From NCBI RefSeq assembly GCF_000001735.4, contig NC_003074.8, positions 1,922,101 to 1,986,100 on the forward strand: 64,000 nt of DNA, read 5' to 3'. A program made the position numbers and the translations under genes. Shown piece by piece: positions 41,385-50,812 of this stretch. Below the pieces are notes generated by a model. That model ran no database searches and had not been told where the DNA came from. It saw only the letters and a program-made list of their open reading frames with translations. The stretch is from Arabidopsis thaliana. Its lineage: Eukaryota; Streptophyta; Magnoliopsida; Brassicales; Brassicaceae. Position 1 is the stretch's first letter. Each line of letters begins with the position of its first letter.

Positions 41385-41625
41385 TACTTGGCCCAATGCC
41401 CAAACCCAAGTCAAAAACCCAAAATAAGTTCCAAACCAAGGAGTATTAAGGCGAAGGGTAGTTTCGTCAAATCCTTCGATGAATGCCCTACACGCATAGT
41501 GCTATAAATACGGAATAGCATGTCCTGTCACGAGGGGGATTCGGCCAGGACACTTAGAGACAAAGAGTAGCTCGCCCGTCTCAAGTAGCTCGTCCGTCTC
41601 AAGTAGCTTGTCCTTCTCAAGTAGT
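41385..41625 (+). mobile_element. Partial 3' LTR retaining the U3 promoter, fused to the inverted repeat
   Basis: TACTTGGCCCAATGCCCAAAC to TCCTTCTCAAGTAG matches the minus-strand LTR starting at 38146, lacking roughly its first 20 bases. It includes the TATA box and then AGCTCGTC-type repeats. It stops abruptly at 41625 and is joined to a membrane-protein gene fragment, with no LTR terminus at the junction. This points to an illegitimate rearrangement rather than a simple insertion. Confidence 0.75.
41502..41511 (+). promoter_or_regulatory. LTR TATA box facing the hairpin locus
   Basis: CTATAAATAC in the partial LTR. A start site about 30 bases downstream would fall near 41535-41540, some 90 bases before the left arm of the inverted repeat. 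The same box is conserved in the LTR copy at 37983-37992. Activity is inferred. Confidence 0.5.
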
Positions 41626-41626
41626 T

Positions 41627-41968
41627 CACAGAGCACATCGATGGGTGAGAACTGTTATCCCTCTCATACTGACCATCATCTACTTTACTGTCTTCAATTT
41701 CCAAACCCTTGCAGCATCTGTTTTGATCATATCAGTGGTTTTTGGAATTTTCGTGTTGGTTCAGTTGGTTTTCCCTCTAGAAGGATTTTACTTTTTTTAT
41801 GTAGTGCTCATTTTGTTATTTGGATGCTGCTCAGCTGTATTTGCTGGTCAGTATGATCCCAAAACCCAGCCATTTGGGTTCTGCCTATTAACTCTCTTTG
41901 TTTTTGAAATGTTTTTCTACTTTTTCAACTATCCTGGGCCTACTAATAGGGCATTCAGTTTCTATTAG
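41627..41968 (+). pseudogene. Truncated copy of the 200-residue membrane protein gene at 48002-48604
   Basis: It reads from VRTVIPLILTIIYFTVFNF to the end GPTNRAFSFY with stop at 41966-41968. It lacks the first ~95 residues of the intact copy, which are replaced by LTR sequence. A small deletion removes one residue (LILTII against LILLTII). There is no proper start codon, although LTR-driven transcripts would include it. Confidence 0.8.
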
Positions 41969-44307
41969 ATTACTCTCAAAATGATTGTCAGATCTAATTC
42001 ACAAGAGACTTTTTTTGCATGTATAAATATCTGGATATTTAAGCATGACTTAGACTATCTATTTTTTTTTTTATAAATTATATTAGTTGATCTGGTTAGT
42101 TTGGTTAGGAAGGTATTAAAATATTACAAAGTGGATTTTTTTCTTAAATGACCGCTACACTGCTTATCTCGAATTTGGAATATTTCCATACTAATGTTTG
42201 GGAGTAGCCATATAGCCTATTGTTGGACTACCATCATAATATAAACTGTTAGGGTCTAATCTAGATTTTCGATATAAATGTGATATTTGTTTTAGGAAAG
42301 CTCGAACCCTTGGAGAGTGTTTTAGCACATCCCAAATCTCACTAATTACGGATAACTATGCATATATCTATTTTTAGATCTCTTATATTTGAAAACTAGC
42401 TAGATAGATTTTTTGAGACAAATCATTACCATTCAAAGCACCTCATATCTAACTAGATGAATGTGGTAGATGCAACTCTTTTTTTTTCTTTATTAGAAAT
42501 TTAGGATACAGTCTTTATTAGTGAGACGCTATAACTCAACGGAATATTGTTGTGACCAACATTTACCTAATTCGTATCCTTACAATCTCAAGATGGCAGC
42601 ATAGTAAACGTTGGATATATGCTTTATCTTCTTCTTTTTATATCCAAAATATATAACGTTGTTTACCGTAATGCCGTCGAAAATGAGTATCATAGGGGAA
42701 CTTTTTTGTAGACGTTGACAATTCAGTAGGGACCTCAAGATTACAGAAGAAGGAACAAAATAAGGAATGCTTCTGATTCATTGTCCATTGACGAGAGAAC
42801 TTATTGGCCTTTTGCATGTAAACTAATAAATACATATCTTTTTTTTTGTCTAAAAGATAAATACATATCTTAAGTGTCGTCTTTCCACTAAGCAGATTTC
42901 TCACCTGTGCAAATATTGTCCCTCTAAGAAAAACCTTTTCTTTATGTAAACATTGTCCCTAATCATGTTTTCCAATTATGTCTTGGATACTAGACAAAAT
43001 TCGAAAAGACACTCATATTTTTATATACATCCCAATATAAAATTTTTTTATCCTACACTAGAAAACACATATAAAATAGAAATGGCGATGCATGTGAAGA
43101 TATGATAAATTAAGTCTAGGCCTCCGTTATGACCCGAAACAAAATTTCTAAACCGACCGAACCAGTTTTGAAAAGTATCCAACCCTATAAACTCATCATA
43201 AAAGTGTTTATTTTCTAATTTTCAGCTCAATATATGTCAATTCTTATAAAAGCCCCCAATATGAATACCAGTTAAAAAAAAAAAAAATGAATACCAGTTA
43301 CCACGCAGTTGCCCAACGTAAAACTACGATTTCTCTATTATAGCATTAATTATTAGTAAACAAAAATTGTGTAGACTATGATTAATTTAGGGTTTGAAAA
43401 CTTACCTAAACATAAAATGAACAAGCGGATGAATTTTACAACTCCCAATACATTTGGTAATCATATTAAATTATTCTACTATATGAATTAAGCTTATTAA
43501 ACTAAACAATGTCTTTATCCAAGAAGAAATTAAGTACTGATGATGCTGACCGGATGTCAAAAGAAAAAAAAAGTATTGACCAAAAAGTCCAAAAAAAATT
43601 GTTGCCGTTGGGGAAGAATCGCGACCTTCAATCCCGTCGCTGTCATCTTCTTTATATTCTTATTTTTTTATTTTTTATTTTTTACAGAAATCATCTTACT
43701 TTATATAAAAGACAAAATACAGGGGCTTTTAGGGTTGTTTTATTGTTTACTGAAGGAGTAAATAAGTAAATGTTTATCTACAGAAAAAAAATTAAGATTA
43801 CCACATCAAATTGTGTTACTTAGTACTATTAATATAAAATTTTAAAAAGGAAAATGATTACCACTACTCATTATTGGAATACCCTGGATACTTATTAGGT
43901 TTTATCATTATTTGTTTAAAGTAAATTTTTTTGTCTGATTTTTTTTTCTTTCTAAACTATAAAAATTCAAATAATTCGGGTCAATTTTGAAATTACAAAA
44001 TACAAATTATGCATAAATACATGTAAACAAAAACATCATTTGTATGCTTCAATACGAACCTTATGAAAAAAAATCCATTGGCATAACTAATTAAATTAAA
44101 GTTTCACACAAATACAACTGAAAAAAAAAAGAGGGACGAATGCACGTGCATAAACGACAAACAATGAATGAAAATGGTAAAAAAGATTTTATTTTTCTTA
44201 TAAAACAACCCACGGTGCCACTCCTATTTCCTCTCGCTCTTCTTTCTCCACCATTTTCAGATCCATTTCTAAGCTTCTTCCTTTCCCTTTCCCTTTCTAC
44301 ATTGTCA

Positions 44308-45189
44308 ATGGTTAATTTTGGGGATTTTGTTTTCGGGGTTTATCACTTTGTTTACCAGTTTGTTCTCCATCCCATTTACCAGTATGTTATGCGTCCTATC
44401 TTCCTCTTTGTTTACCAGTTTGTTCTCCATCCCATTTACCAGTATGTTATGCGTCCTATCTTCCTCTTTATATTGAGACCTATTTACTTGGGAATCAATA
44501 GGGTTTTGGGAGGGATCTCGTGGTTGTATGGGTTTAGATACACTCTGATGGTGCAAGGTATACTTTGTTACTGGAGAGCGTTTCTATACTTTGAGCGATC
44601 AAGTTTGTGGGAAAAGTTTGTAGAGAAACATGAGAGAAATCACGAAAAATCTTATTTAATCCCACTTTTGTGGACTATGAATGGGGTTTTCCTTATCTTT
44701 ATCATCCTTCTGGTTTTGGCTGCAACTCTTGCGGTAGAAGCCAATATGAGGAAAGTTTTTAATATTCAAGGACAGATTGGAGTTAACTTTTATTGTCTAG
44801 GTAAGAGTACCGGGGAAGTATCAGTTTTAAGGTTAATGGTTTATATAAGTGATCCTGTTGCAGATAAATCGGTAGCTGAAATGAATGTTGCTTCATGCTT
44901 TGTGTGTAGTTATCTAAGCGTTGTTAGTCTTATGAAACTTTGCTATGTGGGGAATGATTTAGGGTTCATAGATGGGATAGCTTCTGTAGCCTTATCTATA
45001 TTCACCCATTATTGTGAAGCCTATCATTGTAGAGTACTTGGGATCTTCATATGTTGGGGTATGATATTGCTAAAGAACATTTTATTCACCGCTTGCTGTC
45101 GACGTTATCTGCAACATGGTCACTTATATAAACCATTAACCTTAAAATTGATACTTCCCCGGTACTCTTACCTAGACAATAAAAGTTAA
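44308..45189 (+). CDS. Unknown multi-pass membrane protein (gene H), C-terminus chimeric
   Basis: From ATG 44308 (MVNFGDFVFGVYHFVYQF) 293 residues are open. The frame is also open from 44140, but 44140-44307 is pyrimidine-rich and looks like a leader. A 20-residue hydrophobic/aromatic unit (FVYQFVLHPIYQYVMRPIFL) is repeated in tandem, then further membrane segments follow (NGVFLIFIILLVLAATLA). The frame crosses the 237-bp loop and continues 85 bases into the right arm, ending LKLILPRYSYLDNKS. That last stretch is the antisense of its own upstream coding sequence, so the natural C-terminus is lost. I recognise no family. Confidence 0.55.
   Translation: MVNFGDFVFGVYHFVYQFVLHPIYQYVMRPIFLFVYQFVLHPIYQYVMRPIFLFILRPIYLGINRVLGGISWLYGFRYTLMVQGILCYWRAFLYFERSSLWEKFVEKHERNHEKSYLIPLLWTMNGVFLIFIILLVLAATLAVEANMRKVFNIQGQIGVNFYCLGKSTGEVSVLRLMVYISDPVADKSVAEMNVASCFVCSYLSVVSLMKLCYVGNDLGFIDGIASVALSIFTHYCEAYHCRVLGIFICWGMILLKNILFTACCRRYLQHGHLYKPLTLKLILPRYSYLDNKS
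44346..44465 (+). repeat. Exact 60-bp tandem duplication within gene H
   Basis: Two 60-base copies starting CTTTGTTTACCAGTTTGTTC, with a perfect match apart from the boundaries. It adds 20 residues in frame. The right-arm copy carries the same duplication (about 45507-45626), with one base difference that changes YVM to YLM, so it predates the inverted duplication. Confidence 0.9.
44868..45104. repeat. Loop between the inverted arms
   Basis: 237 bp present once. It is open in the gene H frame (KSVAEMNVASCFVCSYLSVV...) and reads as plausible membrane-protein sequence. The loop is therefore probably the original continuation of gene H, which the right arm lacks. Confidence 0.8.
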
Positions 45190-45664
45190 CTCCAATCTGT
45201 CCTTGAATATTAAAAACTTTCCTCATATTGGCTTCTCCCGCAAGAGTTGCAGCAAAAACCAGAAGGATGATAAAGATAAGGAAAACCCCATTCATAGTCC
45301 ACAAAAGTGGGATTAAATAAGATTTTTCGTGATTTCTCTCATGTTTCTCTACAAACTTTTCCCACAAACTTGATCTCTCAAAGTATAGAAACGTTCTCCA
45401 GTAACAAAGTATACCTTGCACCATCAGAGTGTATCTAAACCCATACAACCACGAGATCCCTCCCAAAACCCTATTGATACCCAAGTAAATAGGTCTCAAT
45501 ATAAAGAGGAAGATAGGACGCATAAGATACTGGTAAATGGGATGGAGAACAAACTGGTAAACAAAGAGGAAGATAGGACGCATAACATACTGGTAAATGG
45601 GATGGAGAACAAACTGGTAAACAAAGTGATAAACCCCGAAAACAAAATCCCCAAAATTAACCAT
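45086..45664 (-). pseudogene. Second copy of gene H, truncated at the loop junction
   Basis: Minus-strand frame from ATG 45662-45664 (MVNFGDFVFG), nearly identical to the left copy until residue VAD. It then runs into the loop in the wrong orientation and stops after NVDSKR. It lacks the C-terminal membrane segments of the left copy. Confidence 0.7.
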
Positions 45665-48347
45665 TGACAATGTAGAAAGGGAAAGGGAAAGGAAGAAGCT
45701 TAGAAATGGATCTGAAAATGGTGGAGAAAGAAGAGCGAGAGGAAATAGGAGTGGCACCGTGGGTTGTTTTATAAGAAAAATAAAATCTTTTTTACCATTT
45801 TCATTCATTGTTTGTCGTTTATGCACGTGCATTCGTCCCTCTCTTTTTTTTTCAGTTGTATTTGTGTGAAACTTTAATTTAATTAGTTATACCAATGGAT
45901 TTTTTTTCATAAGGTTCGTATTGAAGCATACAAATGATGTTTTTGTTTACATGTATTTATGCATAATTTGTATTTTGTAATTTCAGAATTGACCCGAATT
46001 ATTTGAATTTTTATAGTTTAGAAAGAAAAAAAATCAGACAAAAAAATTTACTTTAAACAAATAATGAAAAAACCTAATAAGTATCCAGGGTATTCCAATA
46101 ATGAGTAGTGGTAATCATTTTCCTTTTTAAAATTTTATATTAATAGTACTAAGTAACACAATTTGATGTGGTAATCTTAATTTTTTTTCTGTAGATAAAC
46201 ATTTACTTATTTACTCCTTCAGTAAACAATAAAACAACCCTAAAAGCGCATGTATTTTGTCTTTTATATAAAGTAAGATGATTTCTGTAAAAAATAAAAA
46301 ATAAAAAAATAAGAATATAAAGAAGATGACAGCGACGGGATTGAAGGTCGCGATTCTTCCCCAACGGCAACAATTTTTTTTGGACTTTTTGGTCAATACT
46401 TTTTTTTTCTTTTGACATCCGGTCAGCATCATCAGTACTTAATTTCTTCTTGGATAAAGACATTGTTTAGTTTAATAAGCTTAATTCATATAGTAGAATA
46501 ATTTAATATGATTACCAAATGTATTAGGAGTTGTAAAATTCATCCGCTTGTTCATTTTATGTTTAGGTAAGTTTTCAAACCCTAAATTAATCATAGTCTA
46601 CACAATTTTTGTTTACTAATAATTAATGCTATAATAGAGAAATCGTAGTTTTACGTTGGGCAACTGCGTGGTAACTGGTATTCATTTTTTTTTTTTTAAC
46701 TGGTATTCATATTGGGGGCTTTTATAAGAATTGACATATATTGAGCTGAAAATTAGAAAATAAACACTTTTATGATGAGTTAATAGGGTTGGATACTTTT
46801 CAAAACTGGCTCGGTCGGTTTAGAAATTTTGTTTCGGGTCATAACGGAGGCCTAGACTTAATTTATCATATCTTCACATGCATCGCCATTTCTATTTTAT
46901 ATGTGTTTTCTAGTGTAGGATAAAAATTTTTATATTGGGATGTATATAAAAATATGAGTGTCTTTTCGAATTTTTTCTAGTATCCAAGACATAATTGGAA
47001 AACATGATTAGGGACAATGTTTACATAAAGAAAAGGTTTTTCTTAGAGGGACAATATTTGCACAGGTGAGAAATCTGCTTAGTGGAAAGACGACACTTAA
47101 GATATGTATTTATTTTTTAGACAAAAAAAAAGATATGTATTTATTAGTTTACATGCAAAAGGCCAATAAGTTCTCTCGTCAATGGACAATGAATCAGAAG
47201 CATTCCTTATTTTGTTCCTTCTTCTGTATTCTTGAGGTCCCTACTGAATTGTCAACGTCTACAAAAAAGTTCCCCTATGATACTCATTTTCGACGGCATT
47301 ACGGTAAACAACGTTATATATTTTGGATATAAAAAGAAGAAGATAAAGCATATATCCAACGTTTACTATGCTGCCATCTTGAGATTGTAAGGATACGAAT
47401 TAGGTAAATGTTGGTCACAACAATATTCCGTTGAGTTATAGCGTCTCACTAATAAAGACTGTATCCTAAATTTCTAATAAAGAAAAAAAAAGAGTTGCAT
47501 CTACCACATTCATCTAGTTAGATATGAGGTGCTTTGAATGGTAATGATTTGTCTCAAAAAATCTATCTAGCTAGTTTTCAAATATAAGAGATCTAAAAAT
47601 AGATATATACATAGTTATCCGTAATTAGTGAGATTTGGGATGTGCTAAAACACTCTCCAAGGGTTCGAGCTTTCCTAAAACAAATATCACATTTATATCG
47701 AAAATCTAGATTAGACCCTAACAGTTTATATTATGATGGTAGTCCAACAATAGGCTATATGGCTACTCCCAAACATTAGTATGGAAATATTCCAAATTCG
47801 AGATAAGCAGTGTAGCGGTCATTTAAGAAAAAAATCCACTTTGTAATATTTTAATACCTTCCTAACCAAACTAACAAGATCAACTAATATAATTTATAAA
47901 AAAAAAAATAGATAGTCTAAGTCATGCTTAAATATCCAGATATTTATACATGCAAAAAAAGTCTCTTGTGAATTAGATCTGACAATCATTTTGAGAGTAA
48001 TCTAATAGAATTTGAATGCCCTATTAGTAGGCCCAGGATAGTAGAAAAAGTAGAAAAACATTTCAAAAACAAAGAGAGTTAATAGGCAGAACCCAAATGG
48101 CTGGGTTTTGGGATCATACTGACCAGCAAATACAGCTGAGCAGCATCCAAATAACAAAATGAGCACTACATAAAAAAAGTAAAATCTTTCTACAGGGAAA
48201 ACCAACTGAACCAACACGAAAATTCCAAAAACCACTGATATGATCAAAACAGATGCTGCAAGGGTTTGGAAATTGAAGACAGTAAAGTAGATTATGGTAA
48301 GCAGTATGAGAGGGATAACAGTTCTCACCCATCGATGTGCTCTGTAA
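45105..48347 (-). repeat. Inverted repeat, right arm
   Basis: Reverse complement of 41627-44867. The homology ends at about 48347 (ATGGGTGAGAAC region, minus sense, just after CAGAGCACATCG). Beyond that the right side continues as the undisturbed 5' part of gene G, while the left side changes to LTR sequence. Confidence 0.95.
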
Positions 48348-48604
48348 ACTGGAGATGGAGCTTCAGAGAAAATGGAATGCAAGACTGGAATCACATAGAT
48401 AGCTACAACAAACATTACCAGATAAGAGACATCCATCTGGATCTCCAAGGCATTCACAGCACCCACAGCTCCAAAAACGCAGAGAAAAGCCATGATAGTC
48501 CAACCAAATCTGGTTACTGGATCATTCACACCAAACACTTCAACTCTCTGGGGAATCTTCGTCTTTCCTTTATTATTTTGGTTTCGCTTAGATTTTTTGG
48601 CCAT
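48002..48604 (-). CDS. Unknown 200-residue membrane protein (gene G), intact copy
   Basis: One exon from ATG 48602-48604 to TAG 48002-48004. The N-terminus is basic and Asn/Lys-rich (MAKKSKRNQNNKGKTK). Hydrophobic segments follow at about residues 35-52, 60-76, 97-140 (two passes), 146-165 and 172-190, giving five to six passes. I recognise no catalytic motif and no family. The leader (48605-48780) contains a GAAA microsatellite near 48691-48710. Residues from about 95 onward are also present in the left arm, so hairpin-derived small RNAs could match this mRNA. It probably corresponds to At3g06435. Confidence 0.7.
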   Translation of the reverse strand: MAKKSKRNQNNKGKTKIPQRVEVFGVNDPVTRFGWTIMAFLCVFGAVGAVNALEIQMDVSYLVMFVVAIYVIPVLHSIFSEAPSPVYRAHRWVRTVIPLILLTIIYFTVFNFQTLAASVLIISVVFGIFVLVQLVFPVERFYFFYVVLILLFGCCSAVFAGQYDPKTQPFGFCLLTLFVFEMFFYFFYYPGPTNRAFKFY

Positions 48605-48957
48605 TGTTGCCGGGGTTTTTCTTTTATAGAGATGGAGTTAGGAAGATGAACTGCGACGGATAAGAAAGATGCTTTAAAAGCGACGGGAAAAAGAAAGAAA
48701 GAAAGAAAGATGCTCTAAAACTAGGGTTTGCTTCTTTCTTTAAACCGGGAAAGTAAGTAAAACCATGTGCTGCTTTTGACAACTGTCATCCGCTCACTGT
48801 TTTTTATTTTTGGAAAACCACTAAGTTTTATTTTTATTTTGGTTTTAGTTAATAGCATACCGTGTTGATTCGTCTGCTAGCCTTTTTAAAAAGTAATGAT
48901 TTTTTTACCTGCAAATAACTAGGTTGAAAAAGTAATAATAAAATTTTTTTACATACC

Positions 48958-49385
48958 GAGTAGTATTCTTCCTTTATTTGAGTTGTCTTCCCGTGCGCTG
49001 ACGTTATCGTCCGAGCTGCCGAGCTGGGAGTGTCATCGTCGAGGTTCTCCAAGTGACGCCCGCCTGATGACTTCTCCTCTTGTTCTTGGTTAGGCGTGAG
49101 TGATAACGAGGTCGGTATGTTTAATGAGGTTATGGGATGTTCCTCTTTGATCGGCGGCACTTCCTCGTTGGTCAGTGTTATTGTCCTGACTGCCGGGCTG
49201 GAAGTGTCATCGCCTAGGATGATGGGGTCGATAGTTCCTTGAAGTCCTTTTCTTGTCGGAGAACATGCTGCGATATCGAATGAAGAGGTCGAGTGACTGG
49301 CTCTCCCGGGGATCGACGTTGTCGTTTTACTTCCAGAGCCTGACGAGTCGGTATCGAATGCTCCATGTAGTCTGTTTGTTATCAC
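48958..49385 (-). pseudogene. Retroelement leader ORF, right inverted copy, truncated
   Basis: Minus-strand frame (ITNRLHGAFDTDSSGSGS...), nearly identical to the frame at 39171, until KEEYYS at 48958. After that the reading enters unrelated AT-rich sequence (48849-48957) and ends. The element was broken here when it became joined to the gene G leader region. Confidence 0.75.
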
Positions 49386-49422
49386 TTTGCTTCGTCGCGG
49401 GGTCGTAGTTTTGAGAGATATC

Positions 49423-50040
49423 TTCGAGCTATCCCCCTACCTGGCGCGCCAACTGTTGATGCACGAATCACACAAGTACGAAAATGGGATCTCTAGGGAA
49501 GGAAGAATCTTTCTATTAAAGACGAGCCTGCGACTTAGGCGAATTGGACGGATTACAAAGGATGATTTCTTCAACGAGCATAGATGGAGTAAGAACGAGC
49601 TGATTGTAGATGAAAGGCGAGCTTGATGCCGGAAGACGAACTTGATGTCCGAGGAAGAATAGAGTTTATTCGTTTTATAGCTGAACCTTGTAAAAGGTTG
49701 CCTACGTACCCTTAGAAAGGGATCAAGCCACTTCGAGCTATCCCCCTACCTGGCGCGCCAACTGTTGATGCACGAATCACACAAGTACGAAAATGGGATC
49801 TCTAGGGAAGGAAGAATCTTTCTATTAAAGACGAGCCTGCGACTTAGGCGAATTGGACGGATTACAAAGGATGATTTCTTCAACGAGCATAGATGGAGTA
49901 AGAACGAGCTGATTGTAGATGAAAGGCGAGCTTGAGGCCGGAAGACGAACTTGATGTCCGAGGAAGAATAGAGTTTATTCGTTTTATAGCTGAACCTTGT
50001 AAAAGGTTGCCTACGTACCCTTAGAAAGGGATCAAGCCAC
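49423..50040 (-). repeat. 309-bp tandem duplication spanning LTR end and primer-binding site
   Basis: 49423-49731 and 49732-50040 are direct copies, each running from TTCGAGCTATCCCCC to GGGATCAAGCCAC. I see about one base difference, so it is young. As a result the primer-binding site occurs twice (49434-49451 and 49743-49760). Confidence 0.9.
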
Positions 50041-50345
50041 ACGTAGTTCATATTAGAATAAGTGAGCTAGGCCGTCATTGGAGGTAGGTCGGCAGGTAGT
50101 TGACGAGGGATGAGCTGATAGCTAGACGAGGAGTTGGACGAGCTGACTAGCTGACAGCTAGGCGAGGAAATGGTCGCTGAGTGATGGGAAGAGCTTGAAG
50201 ACGAGCTGAGGAGCTTGAGGACGAGTCGAGTTTGAAGAGCTTAAAGGCGATCTGAAGAGCTTGACGAAGTGGAGCGAGCTAACGAGCTTCTTGAGAAGGG
50301 CGAGCTGATGAACTACTTGAGAAGGGCCCAATCCGACCCCTAACA
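49763..50345 (-). mobile_element. LTR of the retroelement, right inverted copy, U3-deleted
   Basis: On the minus strand it begins TGTTAGGGGTCGGATTGGGCC at 50345 and ends GCATCAACA at 49763. It is joined to the primer-binding site of the outer duplicated unit. A second LTR 3' portion occupies 49454-49731. The same U3 deletion is seen as in the left copy. Confidence 0.75.
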
Positions 50346-50812
50346 AAGACTTATGTTTAGATATGTTTTCATGCGATCCAAACTATACTATATATTTTTT
50401 TGGACGGATTTTTTAATAAGTTTTATGGAGTTCACAGACGAGTTTGAACGAAGCGTTTTCTTTATATATGTGCTATGCGAAATAAAAACTTGAAGACAAA
50501 TTTAAATAATAATGTGATGTAGTAGGGCAATTGCATAATCGATAAATCCGGATAAGTGTGCCCCGATACAACAAAAGCAACAACGTTTACGAGGACAATG
50601 AATAAGACACTAATGGCACCTTTGACACGCTCCTGGCCTATAAACTATGGTTCGAATATGTTTGTAGATATGCTGATTGAGAGAATCTACAAAGACAGAT
50701 AATAGCCAATATACTCTGACATACTCGAGCCAGTGTGTCTTTAACTGGGAGAACTTCTTCCTGAAGTGTGAAACAGAACCAGAAAAGTTACATACGTACA
50801 TGCTCGAGAGAT

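Larger units (their letters stand above)
41627..44867 (+). repeat. Inverted repeat, left arm (3.24 kb)
   Basis: The reverse complement of this arm is found at 45105-48347. Paired positions sum to 89970-89973 along the whole length: for example 42638 with 47332, 43509 with 46463, 44308 with 45664 and 44867 with 45105. The arms are therefore almost free of net insertions. Substitutions are few, as judged from parallel translated segments that differ at single residues. The arm holds a fragment of gene G at its outer end and gene H at its inner end, with about 2.3 kb of AT-rich DNA between. Confidence 0.95.
48958..50593 (-). repeat. Outer inverted-repeat block, right copy
   Basis: Reverse-complement partner of 38309-39593. 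It is longer by about 350 bp, mainly because of a 309-bp internal tandem duplication. It ends at CAACGTTTACG (50593), where GALT3 3' sequence begins. Confidence 0.85.

Noticed and set aside
40695-41414. Several overlapping 60-160 codon frames on both strands
   Set aside because: All arise from a stop-free tandem unit; each peptide is only the unit repeated.
42638-42904. 88-codon frame present in both arms (42638-42904 and 47066-47332)
   Set aside because: Its presence twice is due to the inverted duplication, not selection; AT-rich sequence with no domain.
43509-43769. 86-codon Lys/Leu-rich frame present in both arms (43509-43769 and 46203-46463)
   Set aside because: Lys-rich then Leu/Phe-rich low-complexity peptide from A- and T-rich tracts; conserved between arms only through duplication.
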